Positions 8,846 through 16,085 of a stretch of 64,000 bases of DNA are shown piece after piece. The notes under the pieces are model-generated. The model searched no databases. It worked only from the letters and a program-made list of their open reading frames with translations, and was not told the DNA's origin. The DNA comes from Planococcus sp. SK3692 (lineage in GTDB: Bacteria > Bacillota > Bacilli > Bacillales_A > Planococcaceae). Both the position numbers and the translations under genes were made by a program. The DNA is taken from assembly GCF_028890485.2 (NCBI RefSeq), contig NZ_JARCHV010000001.1:1092698-1156697 (forward strand), in the 5' to 3' direction. Position 1 is the stretch's first letter, and each line of letters opens with the position of its first letter.

Positions 8846-10261
8846 ATGAAAAAAACGACGTCAGCAAATTCTTTAAATGAGCAAGGAACCAAACTAAAAA
8901 GAGGGCTAGGACTTGTTGATTTATGGAGTATTGGAGTAGGCGCACTAATTGGCGGAGGAATTTTTACCGTTATTGGACCTGCTGTAGAAGAAGCCGGACC
9001 TGCATTGTTCATCGCGTTTCTTATTGCTGGAGCTATCGCTTTTTTATCATCCATGAGTTATGCAGAAATGGCTTCAATATGGCCTTACCAAGGCGCTTCC
9101 TATGCTTATGCTAAATTTGCCTTTGCTCCTATTTCAAAAGACTTGGGCAAACTAGTTGCTTTATGGTGTGCTGGGCTATATTTTCTTTCGTTCATCTTTG
9201 CAGCTGGAGCTGTAAATCTCAGTTTTGCTGGCTATTTCAATTTCATATTCCCTAGCCTTTCGCCAGTCATCGTGGCTCCCATCGTATCGATTTTGCTAAC
9301 AGCACTTCTATTGGTTGGAATTAAAGCTACAGGCAAGGTAAATACCTTTTTCTCTATCATTCAAGTACTTGCCTTGTTTGCCATTGCAATTATTGCTTTT
9401 CTTGCTAATCCAGGCGGTCCTTTCGAGTATGTCGATTTTCTTCCAAACGGTTGGACCGGAGTATTTGCGGCAGTGGCATTGATTGCTTTTGGACAAATGC
9501 AGGTTGAAGCTGTGTTGACGCTGGGCGAAGAAGCAAAAAATCCACGACGCAATTTGCCGCTTGCTCAACTTTCTGCTCTCGGTACAGTGATTGTTTTATA
9601 TACCTTAACCGGATATGGGGTCATTTCAGCCGCCACGCCGGATGATTTAGCTGCTTCTGCTGCACCCCTTTCTCTTGCTATGGAGAACGTATTACCTGGT
9701 GCAGGAGCAATCTTGATTGCCATTGCAGCGCTGACTGCTACCGGAACTTCAACGATCGGGTGTCTACTCGGTTCTTCACGTATGCTCTATGCGGCAGCAC
9801 GTGAGAAAGCAGCTCCATCTGTTTTCGCTAAAGTAGGAGATAAATCGGGGGTTCCAACCAATGCTATCTTGCTGACAGGCGCACTTGCCTTCCTCACTAC
9901 TTTTACCAGTGTCTTCGGTTATTCCGCAGCAATCGGGATACTGGTCAGTGCGGCTGTTTTCTCCAATTGGTTTATGATGGCGCTAATGAATGTAGCACTT
10001 ATTGTCGTACGTGTCACAAGACCCGAACTAAAACCCAAGTTCCGGTACCCGCTCAATTTTAAAAATATACCTATCTTGGCAATACTGGCAACTCTTGCTT
10101 GCCTGTGGATCCTGACTTATATCGCCACTATTCCATTGCTTATCGGAATAGGATGGATTGTTCTACTGACGATTTGGTATTTCGCCTACGCCCGCAATAA
10201 ATGGGAGTATCTTGGTGAAGAAGAAATGGCTAACTTGACTCACGAATCTATCGATAACTAG
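8846..10261 (+). CDS. APC superfamily amino acid permease, 471 aa
   Basis: Membrane importer of the amino acid-polyamine-organocation superfamily with about twelve hydrophobic helices. The first helix carries the family glycine motif GVGALIGGGIFTVIG (near residues 31-45), and helix 6 region residues GQMQVEAVLTLGEEAKNPRR match the conserved APC segment. Strong ribosome site GGAGGGG. It is followed 15 bp later by a creatininase-family gene and preceded by an IclR regulator, so it probably imports the compound that the hydrolase opens. Substrate is not determinable from sequence. Confidence 0.9.
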   Translation: MKKTTSANSLNEQGTKLKRGLGLVDLWSIGVGALIGGGIFTVIGPAVEEAGPALFIAFLIAGAIAFLSSMSYAEMASIWPYQGASYAYAKFAFAPISKDLGKLVALWCAGLYFLSFIFAAGAVNLSFAGYFNFIFPSLSPVIVAPIVSILLTALLLVGIKATGKVNTFFSIIQVLALFAIAIIAFLANPGGPFEYVDFLPNGWTGVFAAVALIAFGQMQVEAVLTLGEEAKNPRRNLPLAQLSALGTVIVLYTLTGYGVISAATPDDLAASAAPLSLAMENVLPGAGAILIAIAALTATGTSTIGCLLGSSRMLYAAAREKAAPSVFAKVGDKSGVPTNAILLTGALAFLTTFTSVFGYSAAIGILVSAAVFSNWFMMALMNVALIVVRVTRPELKPKFRYPLNFKNIPILAILATLACLWILTYIATIPLLIGIGWIVLLTIWYFAYARNKWEYLGEEEMANLTHESIDN

Positions 10262-10276
10262 AAGGAGAGATTAATT

Positions 10277-11086
10277 ATGGAAAATGTATGGCTTCAAGAA
10301 AATAAATGGCAGGATGTAGAAGAATACTTGCAAACGAAAAAAACAATCATTGTACCATTTGGTAGCGTAGAACAACATGCCCATCACTTGCCGCTTGGTA
10401 CAGATTCTTTCGTGGCACAAAAAGTTGCCGAAGATATCGGCAAACTGACAGACACATTAGTCGCACCTCCTACTTGGACCGGCTGGGCACCGCACCATAT
10501 GGCATATCCAGGAACCGTGACCATGCGCCCTGAGACTTTGACAGCTGTAGCTGAAGATCTGTTGCAGAGCCTAATTTATCACGGCTTTGAAAAACTGATC
10601 ATTGTCAATGGCCACAGAGAGGCGAACCTACCGCCTCTTCGAATTGCCATGACACGCCTTAGAAATAAAACTGGTGCGTTCATTTCCATTGTAGATCCGT
10701 TCTACTTTAATAAAGAAAAAGGAAAAGAACTACGAAAATCTGCACCTGGTGGCATTGGCCATGCGGAAGAGTTGGAATCATCCCATATGTTCTATCTTTT
10801 TCCAGATTTGTGCGATCCTTCGAAAGTGCAGACCAATATTCCTGAAAAACACCGATTCTTAGAACATGACCCTTTTATTGAAGGCGATCGTCTACTAACA
10901 GCAAGCGATGTTTCAAATTATCGCGAAGCGACTAATGGGGTTGGCCTAATGGGGGATGCCGCTCCATCCGATAAAGCGACTGGAGAAGCGTATCATAAGG
11001 CATTCCTTGAAAACTTTGCGGAACTGATCCGTTACTGTGAAGAAGAAGTGGAAGTAGTCTTACGAAACCAAGAAATTCCTTTATAA
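10277..11086 (+). CDS. Creatininase family amidohydrolase, 269 aa
   Basis: Predicted metal-dependent amide hydrolase of the creatinine amidohydrolase family, cytoplasmic. The metal site is visible as GSVEQHAHHLPLGTD (residues 29-43, supplying Glu 32, His 34 and Asp 43), NGHREAN (His 113) and GGIGHAEELESS (His 162, Glu 164). The canonical NGHGGN is altered to NGHREAN and GHAGE to GHAEE, so the substrate may differ from creatinine. Ribosome site AAGGAGAG. Cotranscribed with the permease and closed by a terminator. Confidence 0.88.
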   Translation: MENVWLQENKWQDVEEYLQTKKTIIVPFGSVEQHAHHLPLGTDSFVAQKVAEDIGKLTDTLVAPPTWTGWAPHHMAYPGTVTMRPETLTAVAEDLLQSLIYHGFEKLIIVNGHREANLPPLRIAMTRLRNKTGAFISIVDPFYFNKEKGKELRKSAPGGIGHAEELESSHMFYLFPDLCDPSKVQTNIPEKHRFLEHDPFIEGDRLLTASDVSNYREATNGVGLMGDAAPSDKATGEAYHKAFLENFAELIRYCEEEVEVVLRNQEIPL

Positions 11087-11088
11087 AT

Positions 11089-11120
11089 AGAGCCGGCCCT
11101 ATTAGGGAGCCGGCTCTTTG
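11089..11120 (+). terminator. Terminator of the permease-creatininase operon
   Basis: AGAGCCGGC (11089-11097) pairs with GCCGGCTCT (11109-11117) around a loop that itself can pair (CCT/AGG). The T tail is short. Confidence 0.7.
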
Positions 11121-11203
11121 ATATCTTATTGCCATTCTATTCGAATAAATACAATTAACAGTAGTTCCTCTACTTTAAATTGTATATATAATAAACCACA
11201 TGT

Positions 11204-11878
11204 TCATTCTTTCCTCACAAAATAAACCTGCTCACCCGGAAGCTCCAAACAATTCAACTGCCCGCCGTATACCGCGCCTCCGTCGATGCCAATGATCCCA
11301 TTGTCGCCAAAATACACACGGTAATCTTGTGTGCCGCGCATCGTAAATGTCGGCGTGTGGCCGAAGACGACTTTCTTGTCGCTCGAATATCCTCGGTGAA
11401 ATTCGTCGCGGATCCACATGAGCACGTAAAGATCCGTTTCTTCAACCGGAACGCCCGGTTGAACGCCGGCATGCACAAAGATATAGCCATCGGTTTCGTA
11501 GTAAAGCTTCGTTTTTTTCAAAAATTCAACATGCTCCCAAAACAGTTCTGTCGCCGGCAGCTTCATTCCTTCTATAGACACATCGTAACTTTGCAAGGTC
11601 GGAAGCGCACCATTTCGCAGCCAGTTGCCCGCTGCGCCGGTTTCCCCTTTAGCTGCTTCCAGCATCATTTGGTCGTGATTGCCGCGCAGCACGATCGCGC
11701 CTTGCTGCTCCAATTCGATGACCCGTTGCAGCACCCCTTTCGCATTCGGGCCGCGGTCTACATAATCGCCGAGTAAAATCAGCTGGTCAGTTGATGCGTC
11801 GTAGTGTACCTGTTCGAGCAACTTATTAAACAACTCGAGCTCACCGTGGATATCGCTAATGGCCAAGATCCGTTTCAT
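11204..11878 (-). CDS. PPP-family metallophosphoesterase (PrpE-like), 224 aa
   Basis: Predicted serine/threonine-type protein phosphatase or diadenosine-polyphosphate hydrolase of the calcineurin-like fold. The five metal motifs are in order: DIHG (9-12), GDYVDRG (37-43), GNHD (66-69), HAG (136-138) and GHTP (173-176), followed by IGIDGGAVYGG near 200. This is the small bacterial PrpE/PP2A-like layout at normal length. Ribosome site AGGAGGT. Monocistronic. Protein phosphatase versus nucleotide hydrolase cannot be separated from sequence alone. Confidence 0.88.
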   Translation of the reverse strand: MKRILAISDIHGELELFNKLLEQVHYDASTDQLILLGDYVDRGPNAKGVLQRVIELEQQGAIVLRGNHDQMMLEAAKGETGAAGNWLRNGALPTLQSYDVSIEGMKLPATELFWEHVEFLKKTKLYYETDGYIFVHAGVQPGVPVEETDLYVLMWIRDEFHRGYSSDKKVVFGHTPTFTMRGTQDYRVYFGDNGIIGIDGGAVYGGQLNCLELPGEQVYFVRKE

Positions 11879-12012
11879 CGCGCGTACCTCCTAGTTGCCG
11901 TTTTCCATCTTCGTCCAATTCTTTACCCTTCGCGCGAACTGCGAAACCACTACACCTTTATATGCTTGAACGGCTTTCGCTTGCACTCATTAGCTATAGC
12001 TGTTAATTTTAG

Positions 12013-12028
12013 AGTGACCGTTATATCT
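12013..12028 (+). promoter_or_regulatory. Candidate TetR-regulator site 1 (before the regulator)
   Basis: AGTGACCGTTATATCT, matching the sites at 12606-12621 and 12677-12692 with the shared core TGAYCGTTMTAT. Its presence before the regulator and twice before the transporter suggests that the regulator controls both. Confidence 0.55.
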
Positions 12029-12050
12029 AAGCCAATGGAGGATGGAAATC

Positions 12051-12569
12051 ATGAGCACGAAAAAAGAGGATTTATTGGTAGCCGCCGAACAGCTATTCTA
12101 CCAGCACGGCTTTCATGCCATTGGCTTGAAGGCGATTGTCCAAGAAGCAGATGTAGCGCTGATGACTTTGTACAATCATTTTAAATCCAAAGACGAACTG
12201 ATTCTGGAAATCTTGACCCGCAGATCACAAGTCTATATGGAGTACCTCGAGCAGGCAAAACAACAAGCGACAGGGTCGGTCGCAGAACGGTTGGCGATCG
12301 GCCATTTGAACTGGCTAAAGCACAATGCTTCCAACGGCTGCATGTTTTTGAGGGCCAAAGAAGAGTTCGTCAGTGAACCTGGCCACCCAATTGTCCAGCT
12401 CGTCACGAACCATAAAGAAGATACGAAGCAATTGTTCTTATCAAACGGACTCACACCTAGTGAAGCGACGCGCTTATCCTTGCTCTTTGAAGGAGCCGTT
12501 TCCCTGGCCGAAATTTCACCGTTGGATGAAGTTGAAGATGCTTTAATGGCCTTGGTCCAACAAATATAA
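12051..12569 (+). CDS. TetR/AcrR family transcriptional regulator, 172 aa
   Basis: Probable repressor of the adjacent MFS transporter. The N-terminal HTH covers residues 5-50 with the typical GFHAIGLKAIVQEADVALMT and LYNHFKSKDELI segments. The C-terminal half (55-172) is helical and would bind the ligand; it holds one cysteine (SNGCMFLRAKEEF), a feature common in the YxaF/LmrA-type subgroup. Of two in-frame ATGs, the one at 12051 has GGAGG at the best spacing (9 nt). A terminator follows immediately, and three copies of a shared putative operator flank the gene. Confidence 0.9.
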   Translation: MSTKKEDLLVAAEQLFYQHGFHAIGLKAIVQEADVALMTLYNHFKSKDELILEILTRRSQVYMEYLEQAKQQATGSVAERLAIGHLNWLKHNASNGCMFLRAKEEFVSEPGHPIVQLVTNHKEDTKQLFLSNGLTPSEATRLSLLFEGAVSLAEISPLDEVEDALMALVQQI

Positions 12570-12592
12570 GTAAGCGGGTTGCTTACTTTTTT
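12568..12592 (+). terminator. Terminator of the TetR gene
   Basis: AAGTAAGC (12568-12575) pairs with GCTTACTT (12581-12588) across a 5-nt loop and is followed by T residues. The hairpin begins inside the stop codon. Confidence 0.8.
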
Positions 12593-12605
12593 AGCCCAAA
12601 AATAT

Positions 12606-12621
12606 AGTGACCGTTCTATCT
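12606..12621 (+). promoter_or_regulatory. Candidate TetR-regulator site 2 (before the transporter)
   Basis: AGTGACCGTTCTATCT, 106 bp upstream of the MFS start. It differs from site 1 at one base. Confidence 0.55.
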
Positions 12622-12673
12622 ATATAAGGAGGCAAGATTGACATACAACTATTTTATTTTTTTACCCTACAAA

Positions 12674-12692
12674 TATAATGATCGTTCTATAC
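12674..12692 (+). promoter_or_regulatory. -10 box overlapped by TetR-regulator site 3
   Basis: TATAAT at 12674-12679 overlaps the third site (12677-12692, core TGATCGTTCTAT). The -35 region is weak. Occupancy of this site would occlude the promoter of the MFS gene. Confidence 0.55.
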
Positions 12693-12711
12693 AATAAAGG
12701 AGTGGAATTTT

Positions 12712-13866
12712 ATGTGGAAAACAGTTTTGCCCGGCATCGCCATGATCGGCGTCACGTATGCCTTCGCCAGATACAGTTTCGGCTTGTTTTTGCCCGAAAT
12801 CAGCAGTGCCTTAAACTTATCCGAAAGCCAGTCCGGATTGATCGGTTCGGTCGCTTATGCCGCCTATACGCTGGCCTTGGTGACAGCGGCGGTTTTCATT
12901 CACAAAATGAGTGCCCGCCACGTCGTATTGTATTCGGGAGCGACCGCTTTTATCGGCATGCTTGGAATGGCGGCATCGCAAGGCTTTTACACACTCGCCA
13001 TCAGCGCATTTGTGGCGGGACTTGGGAGCGGCTGGGTCTCTCCCGCCTTCAGCCAAGTCGTCGCGCAATCGCTTGAAAACCGCGAACGCGACAAAGGCAA
13101 TACGTGGATCAATACCGGAACGAGCGTCGGAGTCGTCGCGAGCGGCCCTGTCGCACTGGTATTTGCGGAGCAATGGCGCTGGGGCTATGTGCTGTTTGCA
13201 ATTCTGGCATTTTTGACGCTGTGGTGGAATGCCCGCGCGATTGATCGAGCGAAACAAGAACCGGAACAATCCACTGGCAGCAAGTTTAAACTGAGCCTGC
13301 TCAGCGAAGCGCGCTTTATGATTCTCGCCGCGATCGGCATCGGCTTTAGCTCCTCCATTTACTGGACCTTTTCACGAAGCTATTTGACCGAAGCGCACGA
13401 TTTCTCGACAAACGAAAGCATGGTCTTCTGGATTGTCATGGGTGCTGCGGGCATTATCGGCGGCATCGCCGGAACTATCATTCAACGCCTCGGGCTCGGC
13501 TGGTCTTACCGTCTCGGTGTGGTGGTCGCGACCGCGTCTCTCGTCACCTTGACCATTCCGCACTCTGCTTCAATCTTCCTGTCGGCGATTCTGTTCGGCA
13601 TCTCGTTCATTTTCATGACCGGCTTATTCATCGTCTGGGGCACGCGTCATTTTCCTGATACCCCTTCAGTCGGCGTGAGCTTATCGTTCTTCTCGCTCGG
13701 CGTCGGTCAATCGATCGGTTCGATTGCGGCGGGCGTCTTGATTGATGGCATGTCCTACCCGATTGCCTTTTTATCATTCGCAGCAATTGGCCTGCTGTTT
13801 ATCTTCATTAAAACAAATGCCCAGCCCGTTTCGACTCAGCAAACCGCTGCGCACGCAGCCAAGTAA
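12712..13866 (+). CDS. MFS transporter (YbfB/YjiJ-like), 384 aa
   Basis: Twelve-helix major facilitator, most like the YbfB/YjiJ group of presumed drug or metabolite exporters. The N-terminus reads IAMIGVTYAFARYSFGLFLP, characteristic of that group, and SPAFSQVVAQ near residue 105 plus NTGTSVGVVASGPVAL near 140-155 form the conserved helix 4-5 region. Ribosome site AAAGGAGTG. It is divided from the TetR gene by a terminator and has its own promoter with overlapping regulator sites, so it is probably induced when the TetR protein binds a ligand. Confidence 0.9.
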   Translation: MWKTVLPGIAMIGVTYAFARYSFGLFLPEISSALNLSESQSGLIGSVAYAAYTLALVTAAVFIHKMSARHVVLYSGATAFIGMLGMAASQGFYTLAISAFVAGLGSGWVSPAFSQVVAQSLENRERDKGNTWINTGTSVGVVASGPVALVFAEQWRWGYVLFAILAFLTLWWNARAIDRAKQEPEQSTGSKFKLSLLSEARFMILAAIGIGFSSSIYWTFSRSYLTEAHDFSTNESMVFWIVMGAAGIIGGIAGTIIQRLGLGWSYRLGVVVATASLVTLTIPHSASIFLSAILFGISFIFMTGLFIVWGTRHFPDTPSVGVSLSFFSLGVGQSIGSIAAGVLIDGMSYPIAFLSFAAIGLLFIFIKTNAQPVSTQQTAAHAAK

Positions 13867-13882
13867 ATCTGTTTAGGAAATG

Positions 13883-13924
13883 AAAACGGGAACGATGCTC
13901 TACTGGCATCATTCCCGTTTTTTA
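13883..13924 (+). terminator. Terminator of the MFS gene
   Basis: AAAACGGGAACGATGC (13883-13898) pairs with its near-complement at 13906-13921 (one mismatch), 7-nt loop, then T run. Confidence 0.9.
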
Positions 13925-13996
13925 TTCGGAAGGAATCCGTCGCTTTAAAGAGAATGGATATGAACCATCGCTATTCAAAAGGAAGGAGGCAATCTC

Positions 13997-14449
13997 ATGG
14001 AGAACAATCAATTACTCCGCATGGACAACGTCGGTATCGTCGTGGAGTCACTCGACGACGCCATCGCATTCTTCGAAGAAATCGGCTTGGAACTCGAAGG
14101 CCGCGGCATGGTCGAAGGCACATGGGCGGGACGCGTCACGGGGCTTAGCGACCAACAAGTCGAAATCGCCATGATGGTGACGCCGGACGGCCACAGCCGG
14201 ATCGAACTGTCACGCTTTCTCACACCGGCTGTTACCAGCGATCACCGGACAGCCCCGGTCAATTCACTCGGTTATTTGCGCATCATGTTTGCGGTCCAAG
14301 ATATCGACGACACGGTCGCCAGACTCACGACACACGGCGCCAAGCTTGTTGGCGAAGTGGTGCAATACGAAGACGCGTACCGGCTATGCTATATTCGCGG
14401 GCCTGAAGGGATTCTTGTCGGCCTTGCAGAACCGCTCGGCGATCATTAG
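13997..14449 (+). CDS. VOC (glyoxalase/bleomycin-resistance fold) protein, 150 aa
   Basis: Vicinal-oxygen-chelate protein with two beta-alpha-beta-beta-beta modules (about residues 8-70 and 88-145). Likely metal ligands are Glu in HSRIELSRF and Glu in GILVGLAEPLG, plus His near the start of the second module. The second module reads SLGYLRIMFAVQDIDDTVAR. The family includes lyases, dioxygenases and binding-type resistance proteins, and the sequence does not settle which. Ribosome site AAGGAGG. It stands alone between the MFS and the secreted PG-binding gene. Confidence 0.88.
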   Translation: MENNQLLRMDNVGIVVESLDDAIAFFEEIGLELEGRGMVEGTWAGRVTGLSDQQVEIAMMVTPDGHSRIELSRFLTPAVTSDHRTAPVNSLGYLRIMFAVQDIDDTVARLTTHGAKLVGEVVQYEDAYRLCYIRGPEGILVGLAEPLGDH

Positions 14450-14524
14450 CCTCTGAACATTTCGTTGTTTTTGATAATGAAGCGGGTATACATGAAGCAA
14501 CTAATCATTCGGGAGGAAACCGCT

Positions 14525-14887
14525 ATGAAGAAAATTTGGCTTCCGTTGCTTCTCGCATTCGGCTTATTCACTGCACTTCCCCTGTCTTTTGATTCAGCCG
14601 CTGCCACAAGCCACGGATCGTCAACAGAAAACCAGCTACCCGAAAACCTCGAGAACCTGATGGACATCGCCCCGGAGCATCAATTCACGCTGCGCCAAGG
14701 AAGCAAACGGATTGAAGTCGAGCTGCTGCAGTGGACCTTGAACAATTACGGATTGAAAACGGAAGTCGATGGCATCTTCGGCCCCGAGACCAATCGGAAC
14801 GTTCGGCAATATCAGGCCGATAAGGGATTGGTCGTTGATGGCATTGTTGGGGTCAAAACGTGGACGGCGTTGTACGGGGAATATTGA
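14525..14887 (+). CDS. Secreted peptidoglycan-binding domain protein, 120 aa
   Basis: Short exported protein with one PG_binding_1 domain, expected to bind cell-wall peptidoglycan. A signal peptide is clear (KK followed by WLPLLLAFGLFTALPLSF, cleavage probably after a Ser-Ala-Ala run near residue 25). The domain covers residues 58-118 and contains LRQGSKRIEVELLQWTLNN and VDGIFGPETNRNVRQYQ followed by VDGIVGVKTWTAL. There is no attached catalytic domain. GGAGGAAA before the ATG at 14525 selects this start over a longer frame from 14465. Confidence 0.88.
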   Translation: MKKIWLPLLLAFGLFTALPLSFDSAAATSHGSSTENQLPENLENLMDIAPEHQFTLRQGSKRIEVELLQWTLNNYGLKTEVDGIFGPETNRNVRQYQADKGLVVDGIVGVKTWTALYGEY

Positions 14888-14904
14888 TTTTCAAAAAAAG
14901 CCTA

Positions 14905-14940
14905 AAGACCCGCCGATCCCTAAACGGATTGGCGGGTCTT
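14905..14940. terminator. Terminator hairpin between convergent genes
   Basis: AAGACCCGCCGATCC (14905-14919) pairs with GGATTGGCGGGTCTT (14926-14940) with a single G-T pair. A runs precede it on the left, so it would also work for leftward transcripts from the aldo/keto reductase gene. Confidence 0.8.
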
Positions 14941-15022
14941 CTAGTTTGTTGCAGAACTTGATTTTTTAGAATGAAGTTCAGCACAAATCATTTTCAAATG
15001 GCTTAAGCTACTTAGCTTTTCA

Positions 15023-15865
15023 TTAAAACTCCTCATGCGTCGCCGGATCCATATCAAACAGCCTTCCATCCGGACGGGACAATTCCGAAATCGCCGCCAT
15101 TTCACTGTCGCTTAATTCAAAATCGAAAATGGCCAGGTTTTCGCGTTGGCGCTCAGGCGAGGTGGAACGAGGAATCGATACCGAACCGATTTGATATTGC
15201 CAGCGCAAGACGACTTGCGGGATGGTTTTGTCATAGGCTTTAGCAATTTGGCTGATGGTGTCATTCGATAGAATATCTTTCGCTCTCGCGATTGGGCTCC
15301 ACGACTGCGTCTGGATATGGTGCTCGGTATGCACTTTGCGCTGGTGTGCCTGGTTGAAGAACGGATGCAATTCCACTTGGTTCACACTCGGCGCGACGCC
15401 CGTCTCTTTGATGATGCGCTCCAAATGCTCAGGCAGGAAATTGCTGACGCCGATCGAGCGGACGAGCCCCCATTTCTGGGCGTCGATCAAGGCTTGCCAC
15501 GCTTCTACGTACGTATCTTGATTCGGCAAAGGCCAGTGAATCAGATAGAGGTCGAAATAATCCAATTGTGCGCGGAATAGCGATTCCTGGATCGCCACCA
15601 AGGCTTTTTCGTATGTGTGATAGCGCCCCGGCAGTTTGGACGTCACCCACAGCTCGTCACGGGGAATGCCGCTGCGCCGAATGCCTTCGCCGACCGCGCC
15701 TTCGTTTTCGTAATTATACGCCGTGTCGATCAAGCGGTATCCTGCGTTGATGCCACTGCTGACGGCGTTCGCTCCGGCATTGCCCCACAGTCCATATGTA
15801 CCGAGCCCTGTTACCGGTAAAGTAGTGCCGTCATTTAATGTCACTTCTGGAATTGCTTTCACCAT
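15023..15865 (-). CDS. Aldo/keto reductase, 280 aa
   Basis: NADPH-dependent oxidoreductase of the AKR5-like bacterial group (2,5-diketo-gluconate reductase/YvgN type) acting on small aldehydes or ketones in the cytoplasm. The catalytic tetrad is visible: Asp 47 and Tyr 52 in IDTAYNY, Lys 77 in VTSKLP and His 110 in LIHWPLP. The cofactor motif SIPRSTSPERQRENL near residue 233 is also present. Normal length. Ribosome site GAGGAGT. Single gene. Confidence 0.93.
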   Translation of the reverse strand: MVKAIPEVTLNDGTTLPVTGLGTYGLWGNAGANAVSSGINAGYRLIDTAYNYENEGAVGEGIRRSGIPRDELWVTSKLPGRYHTYEKALVAIQESLFRAQLDYFDLYLIHWPLPNQDTYVEAWQALIDAQKWGLVRSIGVSNFLPEHLERIIKETGVAPSVNQVELHPFFNQAHQRKVHTEHHIQTQSWSPIARAKDILSNDTISQIAKAYDKTIPQVVLRWQYQIGSVSIPRSTSPERQRENLAIFDFELSDSEMAAISELSRPDGRLFDMDPATHEEF

Positions 15866-15955
15866 TTACTTCCACTCCTCTCAAATCTATTTTCAGATTA
15901 CTCTTACAGCTCTATGAATTCAAATAATTCGGCTCCCGAAATTCCGTCCAATAAT

Positions 15956-15992
15956 AAAAAGGATCCGCTCCATTATCGAATGGAGCGGATCC
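15956..15992 (-). terminator. Terminator of the M14 peptidase gene
   Basis: A perfect 14-bp stem (15961-15974 with 15979-15992) and 4-nt loop; read leftwards it is followed by TTTTTATTATT. The REP-like element at 15995-16080 lies between the stop codon of the peptidase gene and this hairpin. Confidence 0.9.
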
Positions 15993-15994
15993 CA

Positions 15995-16080
15995 AATTGT
16001 GTCGTGCACAGGGGCGTCGCATCACACAAACGCCGCTATATCAAGCTTCTTACCCGGAGAATTGTGTGGTGCACAGGGAC
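15995..16080 (+). repeat. Two-unit REP-like element (copy 4)
   Basis: Units at 15995-16015 (one variant base, GGGGC in place of GGGAC) and 16060-16080 with a 44-bp spacer. The right unit ends 5 bp from the stop of the leftward M14 gene. Confidence 0.85.
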
Positions 16081-16085
16081 ACTAA

